Notes: generated from the letters alone by a model not told the origin. 64,000 nt of DNA from Pelomonas aquatica (GCF_026712205.1 NZ_JAPPUW010000018.1:1-64000); one strand, 5' to 3'; positions 26,669 through 37,400 are shown, numbered from the stretch's first letter. A program made the numbers and translations.

Positions 26669-26933
26669 GGGCCTGTTTACACGGCGGGGATCGGATGCGT
26701 TGTCACTCAAAAGCCCGCGAGCAAGGCGCGAAGTCGAAGCTGGGGTCATCCCCAGCGAGGCTTCGCAACGCCGCGCGCGGGCTTTTGAGTAACAACCCTT
26801 CGGGAGAGGGTCTGCGCGGGTGCAGGGCTAGGCGTGCGACGCCGCCTGGGCTCATGCCCAGGCAAGGCGCGCAACGACGCCATGCGCCCGCGCAGACCCT
26901 CTCGCACCGATTCCCGCCGTGTAAACAGGCCCC
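26668..26933. repeat. Nested palindromic element B (266 bp)
   Basis: Outer arms 26668-26694 and 26907-26933 are inverted repeats of 27 bp with one mismatch, and contain GGCCTGTTTACACGGCGGG. Module 1: 15-bp stem 26705-26719/26776-26790, with an inner hairpin CTGGGG-TCAT-CCCCAG (26740-26755). Module 2: 17-bp stem 26804-26820/26887-26903, with inner hairpin CCTGGGC-TCAT-GCCCAGG (26845-26862). Module 1 carries GCAAGGCGCG on the left and GCAACGCC on the right; module 2 carries a variant. It starts on the stop codon of the ROK gene and ends 7 nt before the GH43 start. No ORF of note is inside. Confidence 0.9.
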
Positions 26934-26939
26934 TGCCCC

Positions 26940-28592
26940 ATGATCACCAACCCCATCCTGCCGGGCTTCCATGCCGACCCCTCGATCTGCCGCGTTGGCA
27001 ACGACTACTACATCGCCACCTCCACCTTCGAGTGGTGGCCCGGCGTGCGCATCCACCACTCGCGCGACCTCAAGCACTGGCGCCACCACAGCTACGCCGT
27101 CACTCGCCGCAGCCAGCTCGACCTGACCGGCCACCCCGACTCGGCCGGCGTCTGGGCGCCCTGCCTCAGCCATGCGAACGGCCAGTTCTGGCTGATCTAC
27201 ACCGACGTGCGCTCCACCATCGGCGCCTTCAAGGACACGCACAACTACCTGATCACGGCGCCCGGCATCGACGGCCCCTGGAGCGACCCCATCTACCTGA
27301 ACAGCTCGGGCTTTGACCCCAGCCTGTTCCATGACGAAGACGGTCGCCACTGGCTGGTCAACCAGCAGTGGACGCACTGGCCCGGCAAGAACCATTTCAA
27401 CGGCATCCTGCTGCAGGAGTACGACCACGAGGCGAAGCAGCCCGTCGGTCCGGTCAAGAACATCTACCGCGGCACGGAGCTGGGCGTCGTCGAGGGCCCG
27501 CACCTCTACCGCCGCAACGGCTGGTACTACCTGCTGACGGCCGAGGGCGGCACCTTCTACGAGCATGCCGTCACGCTGGCCCGCTCGCGCCTCATCGACG
27601 GCCCCTACGAGACCCTGCCCGGCAACCCGCTGCTGACCGCCTGGCAGAAGAAGACCGACGGCCTGCAGCGCAGCGGCCACGCCAGCCTCGTCGAGACGGC
27701 CAGCGGCGAGTGGTTCATGGCGCATCTGGCCGGCCGACCGCTGGAGTGGAGCGGTCCCAACGCCGCCAACAACAAACCCGAGGACGGTTACGCCGGCCTG
27801 CACTGCCCGCTGGGCCGCGAGACCGCGCTGCAGCGCATTCGCTGGCGCGACGACGACTGGCCGGAGGTGGTCGGTGCGGACGGCCAGGCGAGCCAGCAGC
27901 CCGGCGCCCACGTCGCGCTGCCCGACCTGCCGCCCCACCCCTTCCCTGCCGAGGCCGCCCGCGACGACTTCGACTCGACCACGTTCAACGGCCACCTGAA
28001 CTCGCTGCGCAAGCCCTTCGACGAGAGCTGGGCCTCCCTCAGCGCCCGCCCCGGCCACCTGCGCCTGACGGGCCGCGAGTCGCTGATGAGCCTGTTCGAC
28101 CAGAGCCTGGTCGCGCGCCGCCAGCAGCACTTCAACTGCCGCGTCGAGACGCGCGTGGCCTTCGAGCCCGACAGCTTCCACCAGACGGCCGGCCTGGTCG
28201 CCTACTACAACACCCGCAACCACGCCTACCTGCACGTCACGCGGGACTTCGACAGCGAGCAGCGCGTCGTCTACCTGACCGTCAACCGCGACGGCCAGAT
28301 CAGCGGCCCGGCCGCGCCCGTCGCGCTGGCTGCCGGCCCGGTGGACCTGGCCGTCGAGTTCAGCCACGACACCTACCAGTTCCAGTTCCGCCAGGGCAGC
28401 GACGCATGGCAGGCCATCGGCCCGGCGCTGGACGCCGCGATGCTTAGCGACGAATTCGCGACCCGCTTCCTCAATGGCTTCGCCAACAGCTTCGGCTTCA
28501 CCGGCAACTTCATCGGCATCGCCTGCCAGGACCTGGCCGGCACGCGCAAGACGGCGGACTTCGACCACTTCAGCTACGAAGCCAAGGCCTGA
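26940..28592 (+). CDS. GH43 beta-xylosidase
   Basis: 550 residues with no signal peptide, so cytoplasmic. The five-bladed propeller domain (about 3-310) holds the three GH43 acids: Asp13 (FHADPS, base), Asp126 (GFDPSLF, pKa modulator) and Glu185 (VVEGPH, acid). A C-terminal concanavalin-like beta-sandwich (about 345-545), usual in GH43 xylosidases, follows. It should release xylose from xylo-oligosaccharides taken up by the transporter encoded next. No Shine-Dalgarno sequence precedes the ATG because the arm of repeat element B abuts it. Some activity on arabinosides is possible. Confidence 0.93.
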   Translation: MITNPILPGFHADPSICRVGNDYYIATSTFEWWPGVRIHHSRDLKHWRHHSYAVTRRSQLDLTGHPDSAGVWAPCLSHANGQFWLIYTDVRSTIGAFKDTHNYLITAPGIDGPWSDPIYLNSSGFDPSLFHDEDGRHWLVNQQWTHWPGKNHFNGILLQEYDHEAKQPVGPVKNIYRGTELGVVEGPHLYRRNGWYYLLTAEGGTFYEHAVTLARSRLIDGPYETLPGNPLLTAWQKKTDGLQRSGHASLVETASGEWFMAHLAGRPLEWSGPNAANNKPEDGYAGLHCPLGRETALQRIRWRDDDWPEVVGADGQASQQPGAHVALPDLPPHPFPAEAARDDFDSTTFNGHLNSLRKPFDESWASLSARPGHLRLTGRESLMSLFDQSLVARRQQHFNCRVETRVAFEPDSFHQTAGLVAYYNTRNHAYLHVTRDFDSEQRVVYLTVNRDGQISGPAAPVALAAGPVDLAVEFSHDTYQFQFRQGSDAWQAIGPALDAAMLSDEFATRFLNGFANSFGFTGNFIGIACQDLAGTRKTADFDHFSYEAKA

Positions 28593-28650
28593 TCCTCGCC
28601 AGACCCGCCAACGGGCGGAGACAAGCTCAGAAAAACACAAGAGGAGACCT

Positions 28651-30165
28651 ATGAACCAGCGACTTTCCTTCCTGGAAAAGGCGGGGTACAGCTGCGGCGA
28701 CGCGGCGGCCAACTTCGTCTTCATGACGATGGTGCTGTTCCAGCTGAACTTCTACACGGACGTGTTCGGCCTGTCGGCCAACACGGCCGCGGCCATCCTG
28801 CTGTGGCCGCGCCTGTGGGACGCCATCTTCGACCCCGTCATGGGCGTGCTGGCCGATCGCACCAGCACCCGCTGGGGCAAGTTCCGCCCCTGGGTGCTGT
28901 GGACGACCATTCCCTGGTGCGTCGTCATGGTCGCCGCCTACACGACGCCCGACCCGAGCTGGGGCTGGAGCACCGGCATGGTCATCGCCTACGCCGGCAT
29001 CACCAACACGCTGCTGATGACGCTGTACTCGATGAACAACATGCCCTACTCCGCGCTCGGCGGCGTCATGACGGGCGACCTCAACGAACGCACCAAGCTC
29101 AACTCCTACCGCTTCGTGTCGGTCAACGTGGCGCAGTTCATCGTCGGCGGCTTCACGCTGCCGCTGGTGGCCAAGTTCGCGCAAGGCCATGACCGCGCCC
29201 ACGGCTGGCAGGTCACGATGACGATCTGGGCCGCACTGTGCCTGGTGCTGTTCCTCGTCACCGTCTTCACGACGAAGGAGCGCATCAAGCCCATCGTCGA
29301 GACGCACTCCTCGCCGCGCCAGGACTTCGCCGACCTGCTGAAGAACGCGCCGTGGATCGCGCTGGTGGCCTACACCGTCTTCAACTTCGGCATGCTGTCC
29401 CTGCGCGGCGGCGCCCACTACAGCTTCTATCACCACTACGTCGACAAGGCCGCGATGTTCGACTTCGTCGCGGCTCTGGGGCTCACGACGCCGGACCCCG
29501 CCGGCACGGGCGGCCTTGCCGACACGCTGGGCTACATCGTGCATGGCACCCGCGACAGCCTGGCCCAGTCCAACGTGGCCGACGTCTACAACAGCATCCT
29601 GAACATGGCCGGCTTCGGAACGACCATCGTCGTCATCATGCTGACCTCGGGCCTGTCGGCGCGCTTCGGCAAGCGCACCGTCGCGATCGCGGGCTTCGCG
29701 CTGGCATCGCTGCAGGCCTGCGCGCTCTACCTCATGCCGCCGACGGCCGTCTGGGGCATGCTGTTCCTGCACATGCTCGGCTCCGTGTTCTACGCACCGA
29801 CCATCGCCGTCATGTGGGCCATGTACGCCGACGCGGCCGACTACTCCGAATGGCAGACCGGCCGCCGCTTCACCGGCATGGTCTTCGCCACCATCGGTTT
29901 CTCGCTGAAGTCGGGCCTGGCCCTCGGCTCGGCGGGCCTGCTGTGGTGCCTGGCCGGCTTCTTCGGCTACGACACCCAGCACCCCACGGCGCCCAACGCC
30001 ATCGAGGGCTACCGCGTCATGTCCAGCTTCGGCGTCGGCGCACTGTTCGCCGCCTGCACGATCTGCATGCTGGCCAACAAGCTGAACAAGCGGACGACGC
30101 TGAAGATGGCCGACGACCTCGCCCAACGGCGCCTGCAGGCTGGCCTTGCGCCGGCCGCCGCCTGA
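28651..30165 (+). CDS. GPH-family sugar:cation symporter, probable xyloside transporter
   Basis: 504 residues with about twelve hydrophobic helices. It has the glycoside-pentoside-hexuronide (MelB/XynP) signatures RLWDAIFDPVMGVLADRTST and MYADAADYSEWQTGRR. A ribosome site AGAGGAG lies 7 nt before the ATG at 28651. It sits between the GH43 xylosidase and xylA genes, so it should import xylobiose/xylo-oligosaccharides or xylose through the inner membrane. A region of about 60 residues after TM7 (about 265-325) is longer than in MelB and may be a loop insertion. Confidence 0.92.
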   Translation: MNQRLSFLEKAGYSCGDAAANFVFMTMVLFQLNFYTDVFGLSANTAAAILLWPRLWDAIFDPVMGVLADRTSTRWGKFRPWVLWTTIPWCVVMVAAYTTPDPSWGWSTGMVIAYAGITNTLLMTLYSMNNMPYSALGGVMTGDLNERTKLNSYRFVSVNVAQFIVGGFTLPLVAKFAQGHDRAHGWQVTMTIWAALCLVLFLVTVFTTKERIKPIVETHSSPRQDFADLLKNAPWIALVAYTVFNFGMLSLRGGAHYSFYHHYVDKAAMFDFVAALGLTTPDPAGTGGLADTLGYIVHGTRDSLAQSNVADVYNSILNMAGFGTTIVVIMLTSGLSARFGKRTVAIAGFALASLQACALYLMPPTAVWGMLFLHMLGSVFYAPTIAVMWAMYADAADYSEWQTGRRFTGMVFATIGFSLKSGLALGSAGLLWCLAGFFGYDTQHPTAPNAIEGYRVMSSFGVGALFAACTICMLANKLNKRTTLKMADDLAQRRLQAGLAPAAA

Positions 30166-30207
30166 CCTTCCATCACCACCACTTTCCCGCTAGTCAAGGA
30201 CCTCGCC

Positions 30208-31524
30208 ATGAGCACCGCCTATTCCGATCTCCCCGTCGTCCGCTACGAAGGCCCCCAATCCACCAACCCGCTGGCCTACCGCTGGTACGACGCCCAGCGC
30301 GTCGTGCTCGGCAAGACCCTGGCCGAGCACCTGCGCCCGGCCGTCTGCTACTGGCACAACTTCTGCTGGAAGGGCGAGGACGTCTTCGGCCTCGGCCAGA
30401 CCGTCTTCCAGCGCACCTGGTTCGCCGAGAGCGACCCGGTCAAGGCCGCGCACCTGAAGCTCGACGCCGCCTTCGACTTCTTCGCCAGGCTGGGCCTGCC
30501 CTGGTGGTGCTTCCATGACCGCGACGTGGCTCCCGAGGGCGCGACGCTGGCCGAGTCCAACCGCATCCTCGACGGCCTGCTCGAAGCCGCCGCCCGCAAG
30601 ATGCAGGACGGCAAGGTCGGCCTGCTCTGGGGCACGGCCAACCTGTTCTCCAACGGCCGCTACATGAGCGGCGCGGCCACCAACCCCGACCCCGAGGTCT
30701 TCGCCTACGCGGCCGCACAGGTCAAGCACGTGCTGGAGTGGACCCACCGCCTCGGCGGCGAGAACTATGTGCTCTGGGGCGGCCGCGAGGGCTACGAGAC
30801 CCTGCTGAACACCGACCTCAAGCGCGAGTTGGCCCAGTACGGCCGGTTTCTCACGGCCGTCGTCGAGCACAAGCACAAGATCGGTTTCAAGGGCAGCATC
30901 CTGATCGAGCCCAAGCCGCAGGAGCCCACCAAGCACCAGTACGATTACGACAGCGCCACGGTCCACGGCTTCCTGAAGACCTATGGGCTGGAGAACGAGG
31001 TGAAGGTCAACCTCGAGGTCAACCACGCCACGCTGGCCGGCCACAGCTTCGAGCACGAGGTCGCGACCGCCTGCGCCTTGGGCATCTTCGGCTCCATCGA
31101 CGCCAACCGCGGCGACGAGCAGCTCGGCTGGGACACCGACCAGTTCCCCAACAACCACGCGGCCCTGGTGCCGGCCATGCTGGAGATCATCCGCGCCGGC
31201 GGCTTCACGACGGGCGGCACCAACTTCGACGCCAAGGTGCGCCGCCAGAGCATCGACCCCATCGACCAGCTCGAAGGCCATATCGGGGGCATGGACACCA
31301 TGGCCCGCGCCTTCCTCAGCGCCGCCGCGCTGTACGAAAGCGGTCAGCTTGAGAACGCCGTCAGCGAACGCTATGCCGGCTGGAACGGCGCGTTGGGCCG
31401 GCGGATCCAGGCCGGCGCCAGCCTCGACGACCTGGCCGCCGTCGTGCACGCGCAGGGCATCTCGCCTCAACCGCGCTCGGGACGCCAAGAGCGTTTGGAA
31501 AACATCGTCAACGCCTTCGTCTGA
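30208..31524 (+). CDS. xylA: Xylose isomerase
   Basis: 438 residues, the class II size. It converts D-xylose to D-xylulose in the cytoplasm. The catalytic pair His103/Asp106 is in [11 protein letters not shown], and the metal-binding Glu234 and Lys236 are in [16 protein letters not shown]. The further metal ligands in [20 protein letters not shown] and GWDTDQFP are also present. An AAGGA lies before the start. It is followed 3 bp later by xylB and preceded by the transporter gene, forming one likely operon. Confidence 0.98.
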   Translation: MSTAYSDLPVVRYEGPQSTNPLAYRWYDAQRVVLGKTLAEHLRPAVCYWHNFCWKGEDVFGLGQTVFQRTWFAESDPVKAAHLKLDAAFDFFARLGLPWWCFHDRDVAPEGATLAESNRILDGLLEAAARKMQDGKVGLLWGTANLFSNGRYMSGAATNPDPEVFAYAAAQVKHVLEWTHRLGGENYVLWGGREGYETLLNTDLKRELAQYGRFLTAVVEHKHKIGFKGSILIEPKPQEPTKHQYDYDSATVHGFLKTYGLENEVKVNLEVNHATLAGHSFEHEVATACALGIFGSIDANRGDEQLGWDTDQFPNNHAALVPAMLEIIRAGGFTTGGTNFDAKVRRQSIDPIDQLEGHIGGMDTMARAFLSAAALYESGQLENAVSERYAGWNGALGRRIQAGASLDDLAAVVHAQGISPQPRSGRQERLENIVNAFV

Positions 31525-31527
31525 TCC

Positions 31528-32991
31528 ATGTTTCTTGGCATCGACCTCGGCACCTCCGAGCTGAAGCTGCTGCTGCTCGACGAGCAGCACCGCATCGCCG
31601 CGACCACCGGCGTGGCCCTCACCGTGCAGCGCCCGCAGCCGCTGTGCAGCGAGCAGGACCCGGCCGCGTGGTGGGCCGCACTCGACGAAGGCATGGCGCG
31701 GCTGAGGCAGGACCACGGCGCCGATCTGGCCGCGGTGCGCGGCATCGGCCTGTCGGGCCAGATGCACGGCGCCGTCACGCTGGACGCGGCCGGCCAGGTG
31801 CTGCGCCCGGCCATCCTGTGGAACGACGGCCGGGCCGGCGCGCAGTGCGCCGGGATGATGGCCGCCTGCCCCGAGCTGCCGGCCATCACCGGCAACCTCA
31901 CGATGCCGGGCTTCACGGCCCCCAAGCTCGCGTGGATGCGCCAGCACGAGCCCGAGCTGTTCGCCCGCGTCGCCCGGGTGCTGCTGCCCAAGGACTGGCT
32001 GCGCCTGCAGCTGTCGGGCGAATACGTCAGCGAGATGAGCGACGCCGCCGGCACGCTGTGGCTGGACGTGGCGCAGCGCCGCTGGTCGCCCGAGGCGCTG
32101 GCGTTGACGGGCCTGGACGAGGGCCGGATGCCGCGCCTCGTCGAAGGCAGCGAAGCCAGCGCGATGCTGAAGCCCGCGTTGGCCGCGCGCTGGGGCCTGG
32201 GCGCCGGCATTCCCATCGCGGGCGGCGGCGGCGACAACGCGGCCAGCGCCGTCGGCATGGGCGTCGTGAAGCCGGGCCAGGGCTTCCTGTCGCTCGGCAC
32301 GTCGGGTGTCATCTTCCTGTGCAACGAAAGCTTCAGCCCCAACCCGGCCCGCGCGGTGCACGCCTTCTGCCACGCGCTGCCCGGCACCTGGCACCAGATG
32401 AGCGTCATGCTCAGCGCGGCCAGTGCGCTGCGCTGGGTCACGCAGACGCTGGGCCAGCCGGGCGAGGCCGTGCTGATCGACCAGGTCGCCCGGCTGACGC
32501 CGGCCCAGCGCGAACGGGCGCCGCTCTTCCTGCCCTACCTCAGCGGCGAGCGCACGCCGCACAACGACGCCAACGCCCAGGGCGTGTTCTTCGGCCTCAC
32601 GCACGAGCATGACGCGGCGGCGCTGGGTTATGCGGTGCTGGAGGGCGTGGGCTTCGGGCTGCTGGATGGCTGGCAGGCCTTGCAGGCGGGAGGCGGCGCG
32701 GCGGAGTCGCTTTGGCTGGTCGGTGGCGGCGCGCGCAGCGCCTGGTGGGCGCGGCTGCTCGCGTCGCTGCTGGGCACCCGTCTCGTCAACGGCGTCGGCG
32801 CCGAAGCCGGTGGCGCTTTGGGCGCGGCGCGGCTGGCCTGGCTTGCCTGCGGCGGCACGCCGGGCGAGGTCTGCCGCACGCCCGACATCGCCCGCGTCGC
32901 CGAGCCCGATGCCGCGCTGGCGGCGGCACTGCGGCCTCGCCACCAACGCTTCCAGCGCCTGTACGGCGCGCTGCGCGCCGAGTTTGGTTAG
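31528..32991 (+). CDS. xylB: Xylulokinase
   Basis: FGGY-family kinase of 487 residues phosphorylating D-xylulose to xylulose 5-phosphate for the pentose phosphate pathway. The phosphate-binding loop is GIDLGTSELKLLL, the substrate region is GIGLSGQMHGAV, and the catalytic aspartate is in GGGGDNAASAVG. The conserved GGGARSAWW lies near the C-terminus. It is the last gene of the xyl operon; a long hairpin overlaps its stop codon. Confidence 0.97.
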   Translation: MFLGIDLGTSELKLLLLDEQHRIAATTGVALTVQRPQPLCSEQDPAAWWAALDEGMARLRQDHGADLAAVRGIGLSGQMHGAVTLDAAGQVLRPAILWNDGRAGAQCAGMMAACPELPAITGNLTMPGFTAPKLAWMRQHEPELFARVARVLLPKDWLRLQLSGEYVSEMSDAAGTLWLDVAQRRWSPEALALTGLDEGRMPRLVEGSEASAMLKPALAARWGLGAGIPIAGGGGDNAASAVGMGVVKPGQGFLSLGTSGVIFLCNESFSPNPARAVHAFCHALPGTWHQMSVMLSAASALRWVTQTLGQPGEAVLIDQVARLTPAQRERAPLFLPYLSGERTPHNDANAQGVFFGLTHEHDAAALGYAVLEGVGFGLLDGWQALQAGGGAAESLWLVGGGARSAWWARLLASLLGTRLVNGVGAEAGGALGAARLAWLACGGTPGEVCRTPDIARVAEPDAALAAALRPRHQRFQRLYGALRAEFG

Positions 32992-33045
32992 GGCCTGTTC
33001 ACACGACGGCAGCAGGTCGCCTGCCGCCGTGTGAACAGGCCCTAG
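32990..33045. terminator. Long hairpin after xylB sharing the stem of element B
   Basis: AGGGCCTGTTCACACG... pairs with its complement to give a stem of about 24 bp with one bulge and a GGTCGCC loop. The stem sequence (GGGCCTGTTYACACGRCGG) is nearly that of the outer arms of element B at 26668. It lies between convergent xylB and tonB-like genes and probably stops transcription from both sides. Confidence 0.8.
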
Positions 33046-34397
33046 TAGAGCCGGATGGCCGAGTCGAAGCGCCAGGTGCGGCGGATCTCGATGACGTCGT
33101 AGTCCCGCGCCAGCGCCGGCGGGAAGGCCGGATAGTTCTGCAGGTCCAGCACGACGCGCCGGATCGCCTCGTCCAGCGCCGGCGCGCCGCTGGAGCGCAC
33201 GAAGCTGACCGACTCCACCGAGCCGTCGCTGCGGATGGCCACGATGACCAGCGGGTCGGTGTGCTCCGCCCGCGCGGCCTCGCGGACCCGCTCGAAGGTC
33301 TGGTTGAGCTGGATCTTGCGCGCCCAGGCCTCGGCGTAGAGCACCAGCTCGGTGTTGGCGTCGATCAGCCCGAACAGCCGGCCGCGGCGCGGGCTGCTGT
33401 AGGACGTCGGCAGGGCCGACGAGGGGCCGCGCGCCGCCGCATCGCGCCGCGCCGCCTCCTCGTCGAGCTGGCGGCCGATGGCGCGCAGCCGGGCCTCGCG
33501 CTGCTCCACCTCGGCCTGCGCCTGCTGCTGGGCCGCCGCCAGCCGGGCCGCGTCCGCGCGCGCGGCGTCCTGGCGTGCGGCGTCGGCACGGGCCGCCTGC
33601 TGGCGCGAGCCGTCCAGCCGGGCCAGCTCGGCACTGCGCTCGGCCGGCTCGGCGCGCACGCGCAGCGCGTCGCCCGCGCGGCGCAGCGTCTCCACGGCCG
33701 GGCTGGATGCGCTGGCGAATGCGGCGATGGCGGCGGGCTTGTCCGGCGCCCGCGCGTTCTCCAGCTCGGCCAGCGCCGTGGCGCGGTCGGCCGTGCGCGG
33801 GCGCAGGTCGACGCCGGCGCGGTCGAGCGCGTCGACGGCCGGGCTCGATGCGCCCGGCAAGGCCGCGATGGCGCCCGTCGGCGGCGCCTGCCGGGCTGCG
33901 TCCAGCGATGCCGATTCAACAGACCGCTCGGGCGGACGCAGCGCCTCGCGGCTCAGCGCCGGCACGACGGGGCTGGATGCGCTCGAGAAGGCCGCGATCG
34001 CCGAGGTCGGCACCGCCGACGCCGCCGCGACGGTCCAGGCGGCCGGCCGCTCGACGGCCAGCACGGCCAGGCCGCTCTCGGGCAGCGGCGCCACGTCGCC
34101 GGCCGGCTCGGCCAGCCGCAGCGTCGCGGCCGCCGGCTCGTTGGGCGCATCGGCATGGGCCGGCGGCGGCATGACCGCCTCGGGCTCGGGCGCCGCGGCC
34201 GGTGCCAGCACGACGCGCAGTTCCGCCGCCTCGCCACGGCGGGTCTGCCACGGGAAATCCAGGCCCGGCAGGCCCAGGCCCTGGCCGAAGCTCAGGCTCA
34301 GCAGCAGGCCGTGGACGAGCAGCGAGAACAGCAGCGCCCGGTTCAGGCGCGAGCCGAGAACCGGGGCCGAAGCCACGCCGGCAGCGCTCAGCCGCAC
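33042..34397 (-). CDS. TonB-like energy transducer with internal repeats
   Basis: 451 residues. A single N-terminal membrane helix (about 20-38, ALLFSLLVHGLLLSLSFG) is the TonB anchor position. A long periplasmic Ala/Pro-rich spacer follows, with three repeats (from residues 133, 176 and 223) built on AIAAFxxASSPAVxxLxRAG. A basic, Ala-rich coiled coil occupies about 255-325. The C-terminal 90 residues resemble the TonB C-terminal domain (DPLVIVAIRSDGSVESVSFV and DVIEIRRTWRF). It starts with GTG. It is downstream of the GH115-GH8 gene and near a TonB-dependent receptor gene, so it may energise that receptor. ExbB/ExbD are not encoded here. Confidence 0.75.
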   Translation of the reverse strand: MRLSAAGVASAPVLGSRLNRALLFSLLVHGLLLSLSFGQGLGLPGLDFPWQTRRGEAAELRVVLAPAAAPEPEAVMPPPAHADAPNEPAAATLRLAEPAGDVAPLPESGLAVLAVERPAAWTVAAASAVPTSAIAAFSSASSPVVPALSREALRPPERSVESASLDAARQAPPTGAIAALPGASSPAVDALDRAGVDLRPRTADRATALAELENARAPDKPAAIAAFASASSPAVETLRRAGDALRVRAEPAERSAELARLDGSRQQAARADAARQDAARADAARLAAAQQQAQAEVEQREARLRAIGRQLDEEAARRDAAARGPSSALPTSYSSPRRGRLFGLIDANTELVLYAEAWARKIQLNQTFERVREAARAEHTDPLVIVAIRSDGSVESVSFVRSSGAPALDEAIRRVVLDLQNYPAFPPALARDYDVIEIRRTWRFDSAIRLY

Positions 34398-34463
34398 GCC
34401 GCCGCTCCCTGCTCCGTGGTGGGGATGCCCTCGCTCCTCATCCGGCGCATTGTCCGGCCAGCT

Positions 34464-37400
34464 TCACCAGGCCCGGAACCGCCCCGTCACATGCAGCAGG
34501 GCCATGAACTGCAATAACCCGTCGTAGTAGCGCCAGCGGCCGGCGGGCGGGTCCAGCGCCCACAGGTCGTTGACGAAGCGCGTGGCCAGCGGCTTGTCCA
34601 CGAGCAGGGCCGCGACGGCATTGCTGGCGACCAGGCCCTTGGACGGCTCGTCATTCAGCGGCTGGCCGGCCAGCGTGTAGAGGTGGGGATAGGGCTGGGT
34701 CGGCTGGGCCGCGAAGAAGCCGAGCAGCCTGCGGCTCAGCTCGGGCGCGGCGGGGTTCTCGTCCCACCAGGCCTGGTCGACGCTCCAGTTCACGGCCGTG
34801 CGGAAGGCGTCGTAGCGGAAGTCCTCGTGGCCTTCGTGCACATGCGGGTGGCCATCGAACTCGGCGTAGTCGGGCGTCAGCCCGGTTTCCGGGTTGGCGG
34901 CCTTGGAGAAGTAGGCGCGGCTGGCCTGCGCGATCTCGGCCCAGCGCGCGCGGTCCTCGGGCCGGGCGGCGCGCCGGGCCCAGAGCTCGTAGAAGGCGGG
35001 CAGGTGGTAGGACGGGTCGCTGAAGTCGGCCGCGTCGCCAATCGGCACGAAGACGACCTGGCCATGCGCGGGCGAGAACATGGAGCGCACGCCGTCGACG
35101 ATGCCGCCGTTCATGTCCTCCTTGTGCAGCATCGTGGCAAGCAGAGCCTGGGCCTGGGCGTCGTAGTCGTACAGGCCCAGGCCCTTGCCCCAGCGCGAGG
35201 CGGCCATCAGCAGCGCGGTGGCGAAATATTCCTCGCCGTCCGAGGCCGGCACGGCATCCCGGGCGCAGCCCTGCGGCTGGCACTGCCAGCGGAAGTAGCC
35301 GGCGCGCGGGCCCGAGGCATAGCGCATATGCGTCGCGGCCCAGTTCCACAGCGCGTCGAACTCGGCCTTGCGGCCCATCTGCACGGCAATCATCATCCCG
35401 TAGGACATGCCTTCACTGCGCACATCGGCGTTGCCGACGTCCAGCACATAGGCGGCCGGGCCGTCGGCCGTGGGCGCGGCGGGGTAGACGACGCGGTGCT
35501 CGGCATCGCCCTCGAACAGCGAGCGCCAGTAGCCGGCGAGCCTGGCGCCGATGTCGGCCTCGGAGATGTCGGGGCGGATCTCGCGCAGCAGGTTGCGGTA
35601 ATGGCCGGTCAGCGCCGCGCCCCGTGGTGCAGCCTCGCCGGCCAGCGGCACGATCACGAGTTTCTGCAGCACGACGTTGTCGTCCAGGCGCCAGACGCGC
35701 ACGACGTGGCGGCCGGGCGCGACGCCGTCGAAGCGCGCGCTCAGCACGGCGTCGTTGTCCTTGACGGCCTGGGCCCAGGCCTTTTCCGCGGCGGTCTGCT
35801 CGGCACCGGCCGTGGGCTGCAGGCCGAGCCGCAGCTCCTGCGGCGGGCGCTCGTCCAGGCCCACGGCCAGGCGCAGGCCGCCGCTGCCGCGCGTGTCCAG
35901 CGCGGGCAGCAGGTGCAGGTCGAGGCGCAGGTCCGCGCCCTGCGGGAGTTCGACGTCGTAGTCCAGCCGCAGGCCGTCGGCCAGCGTCGTCGCGGCGCGC
36001 CCCTGCGGCAGGGCCACCATGGCGCCCAGGCCCTGGCCGAGATGGGGGATGGCCGTCCAGGCGAGGCCCCGGCCGTTGACGGCGCGGCTGAACCGCGTGG
36101 CCTCCAGCGTGATGGCCTGCGCGGGCGCGGCAGGTTCCAGCTGCCGCGCCACGGCGGCATGGGCCGCCGCGCCGGCCACGCGCTGCACGGCCGGCATCAC
36201 ATTCCGCTCCGGCTGCTGCCAGCCCGTGTAGCCGATATGGGTCTGCAGCATCATGCCGGCCCATTTGCCGCCCTGCAGGGCGTGGTACTGGTCGGCCAGG
36301 GCCTGGTCGCGGGCGAAGGCGGCCTCGGCGCGGTCGGCGAAGGCATTGGCGCGTGCGTCGCCGGCCGGGGCGAGCCGGCGGTTCCAGGCCACCGCCTCGT
36401 AAAGGCGGTAGAGGTTGGCCAGCGCCAGCACCGGGTGCTCGACGAGCTGGAAATAGGCGTCCAGCTGATCCGGCCGCAGCGCGGCCTTGACCTGGGCCAC
36501 GCGGGCTTCCAGCGCGGCCCACTCGGCCACGCGCCGGCCGAAGTCGCCGCCGTCCAGCGCCTCGGGCGTCGCCCGGCCGAGCGTGAAGCTGTTCTCGTCC
36601 ACCAGCTCGGGCTTGCGCCGCGCGGCGTACTGGCCGTAGCGCGTCAGGATGTCGCCGATCTCGGCCGCCCGGGCCGGCCCGAAGTTCGCCGCCGCCCAGT
36701 CGCGCGGGTAGGCCGCCAGCGCCGCCGGCGTCATGCGCTCCGGCGACCAGGCCATGTCCAGGAAGAAGCTGATCGGGAACTCCATCGGCTTGATGTCGCC
36801 GACATTGACGATCCACAGCGCATCGGCGCCGCGCTCGTGCGCGAGGTCCAGCTGCTGCCAGGTCTTCCCGATGGCGTTGGTGTTGAACCACTTGTAGCTG
36901 CGCGGCGCGCCGACGTAGTCGAAGTGGTAATAGACGCCGTAGCCGCCGGGGCGCCTGGCACCCGGCTCGGGCAGGCGCCGCAGCTGGCCCCAGTTGTCGT
37001 CGCAGAACAGCAGCAGCACGTCGTCGGGCACCCGCATGCCGCGGTCGTGGTAGTCCTGCACCTCCTTGTAGAGGGCCCAGACCTGCGGCGTGCGCTCGGC
37101 CGGCCGGTGGGTCGCGTCGGCAATGAGGCGGCGCTGGTCGCTGACGATGCCTTCGAGCAGGCCGATGGCCGTACCCTCGCCCATCGGCTCGTCGCCGTCG
37201 CCGCGCATGCCGACGGTCACGAGGCTGTCGAAGGGCGTGCCGTCGGGCCGACCCAGCATGCGCTGCAGGCCGCCGCGCCAGAACTCGCGCAGCCGCTCGG
37301 CGTTCTTCGCATAGTCCCAGGCCCCGCCCTTGGAGCGGGCCCATTCGTCGTGGGCGCGCATCATCGGCTCGTGGTGGGAGGTGCCCATGACGACGCCCAT

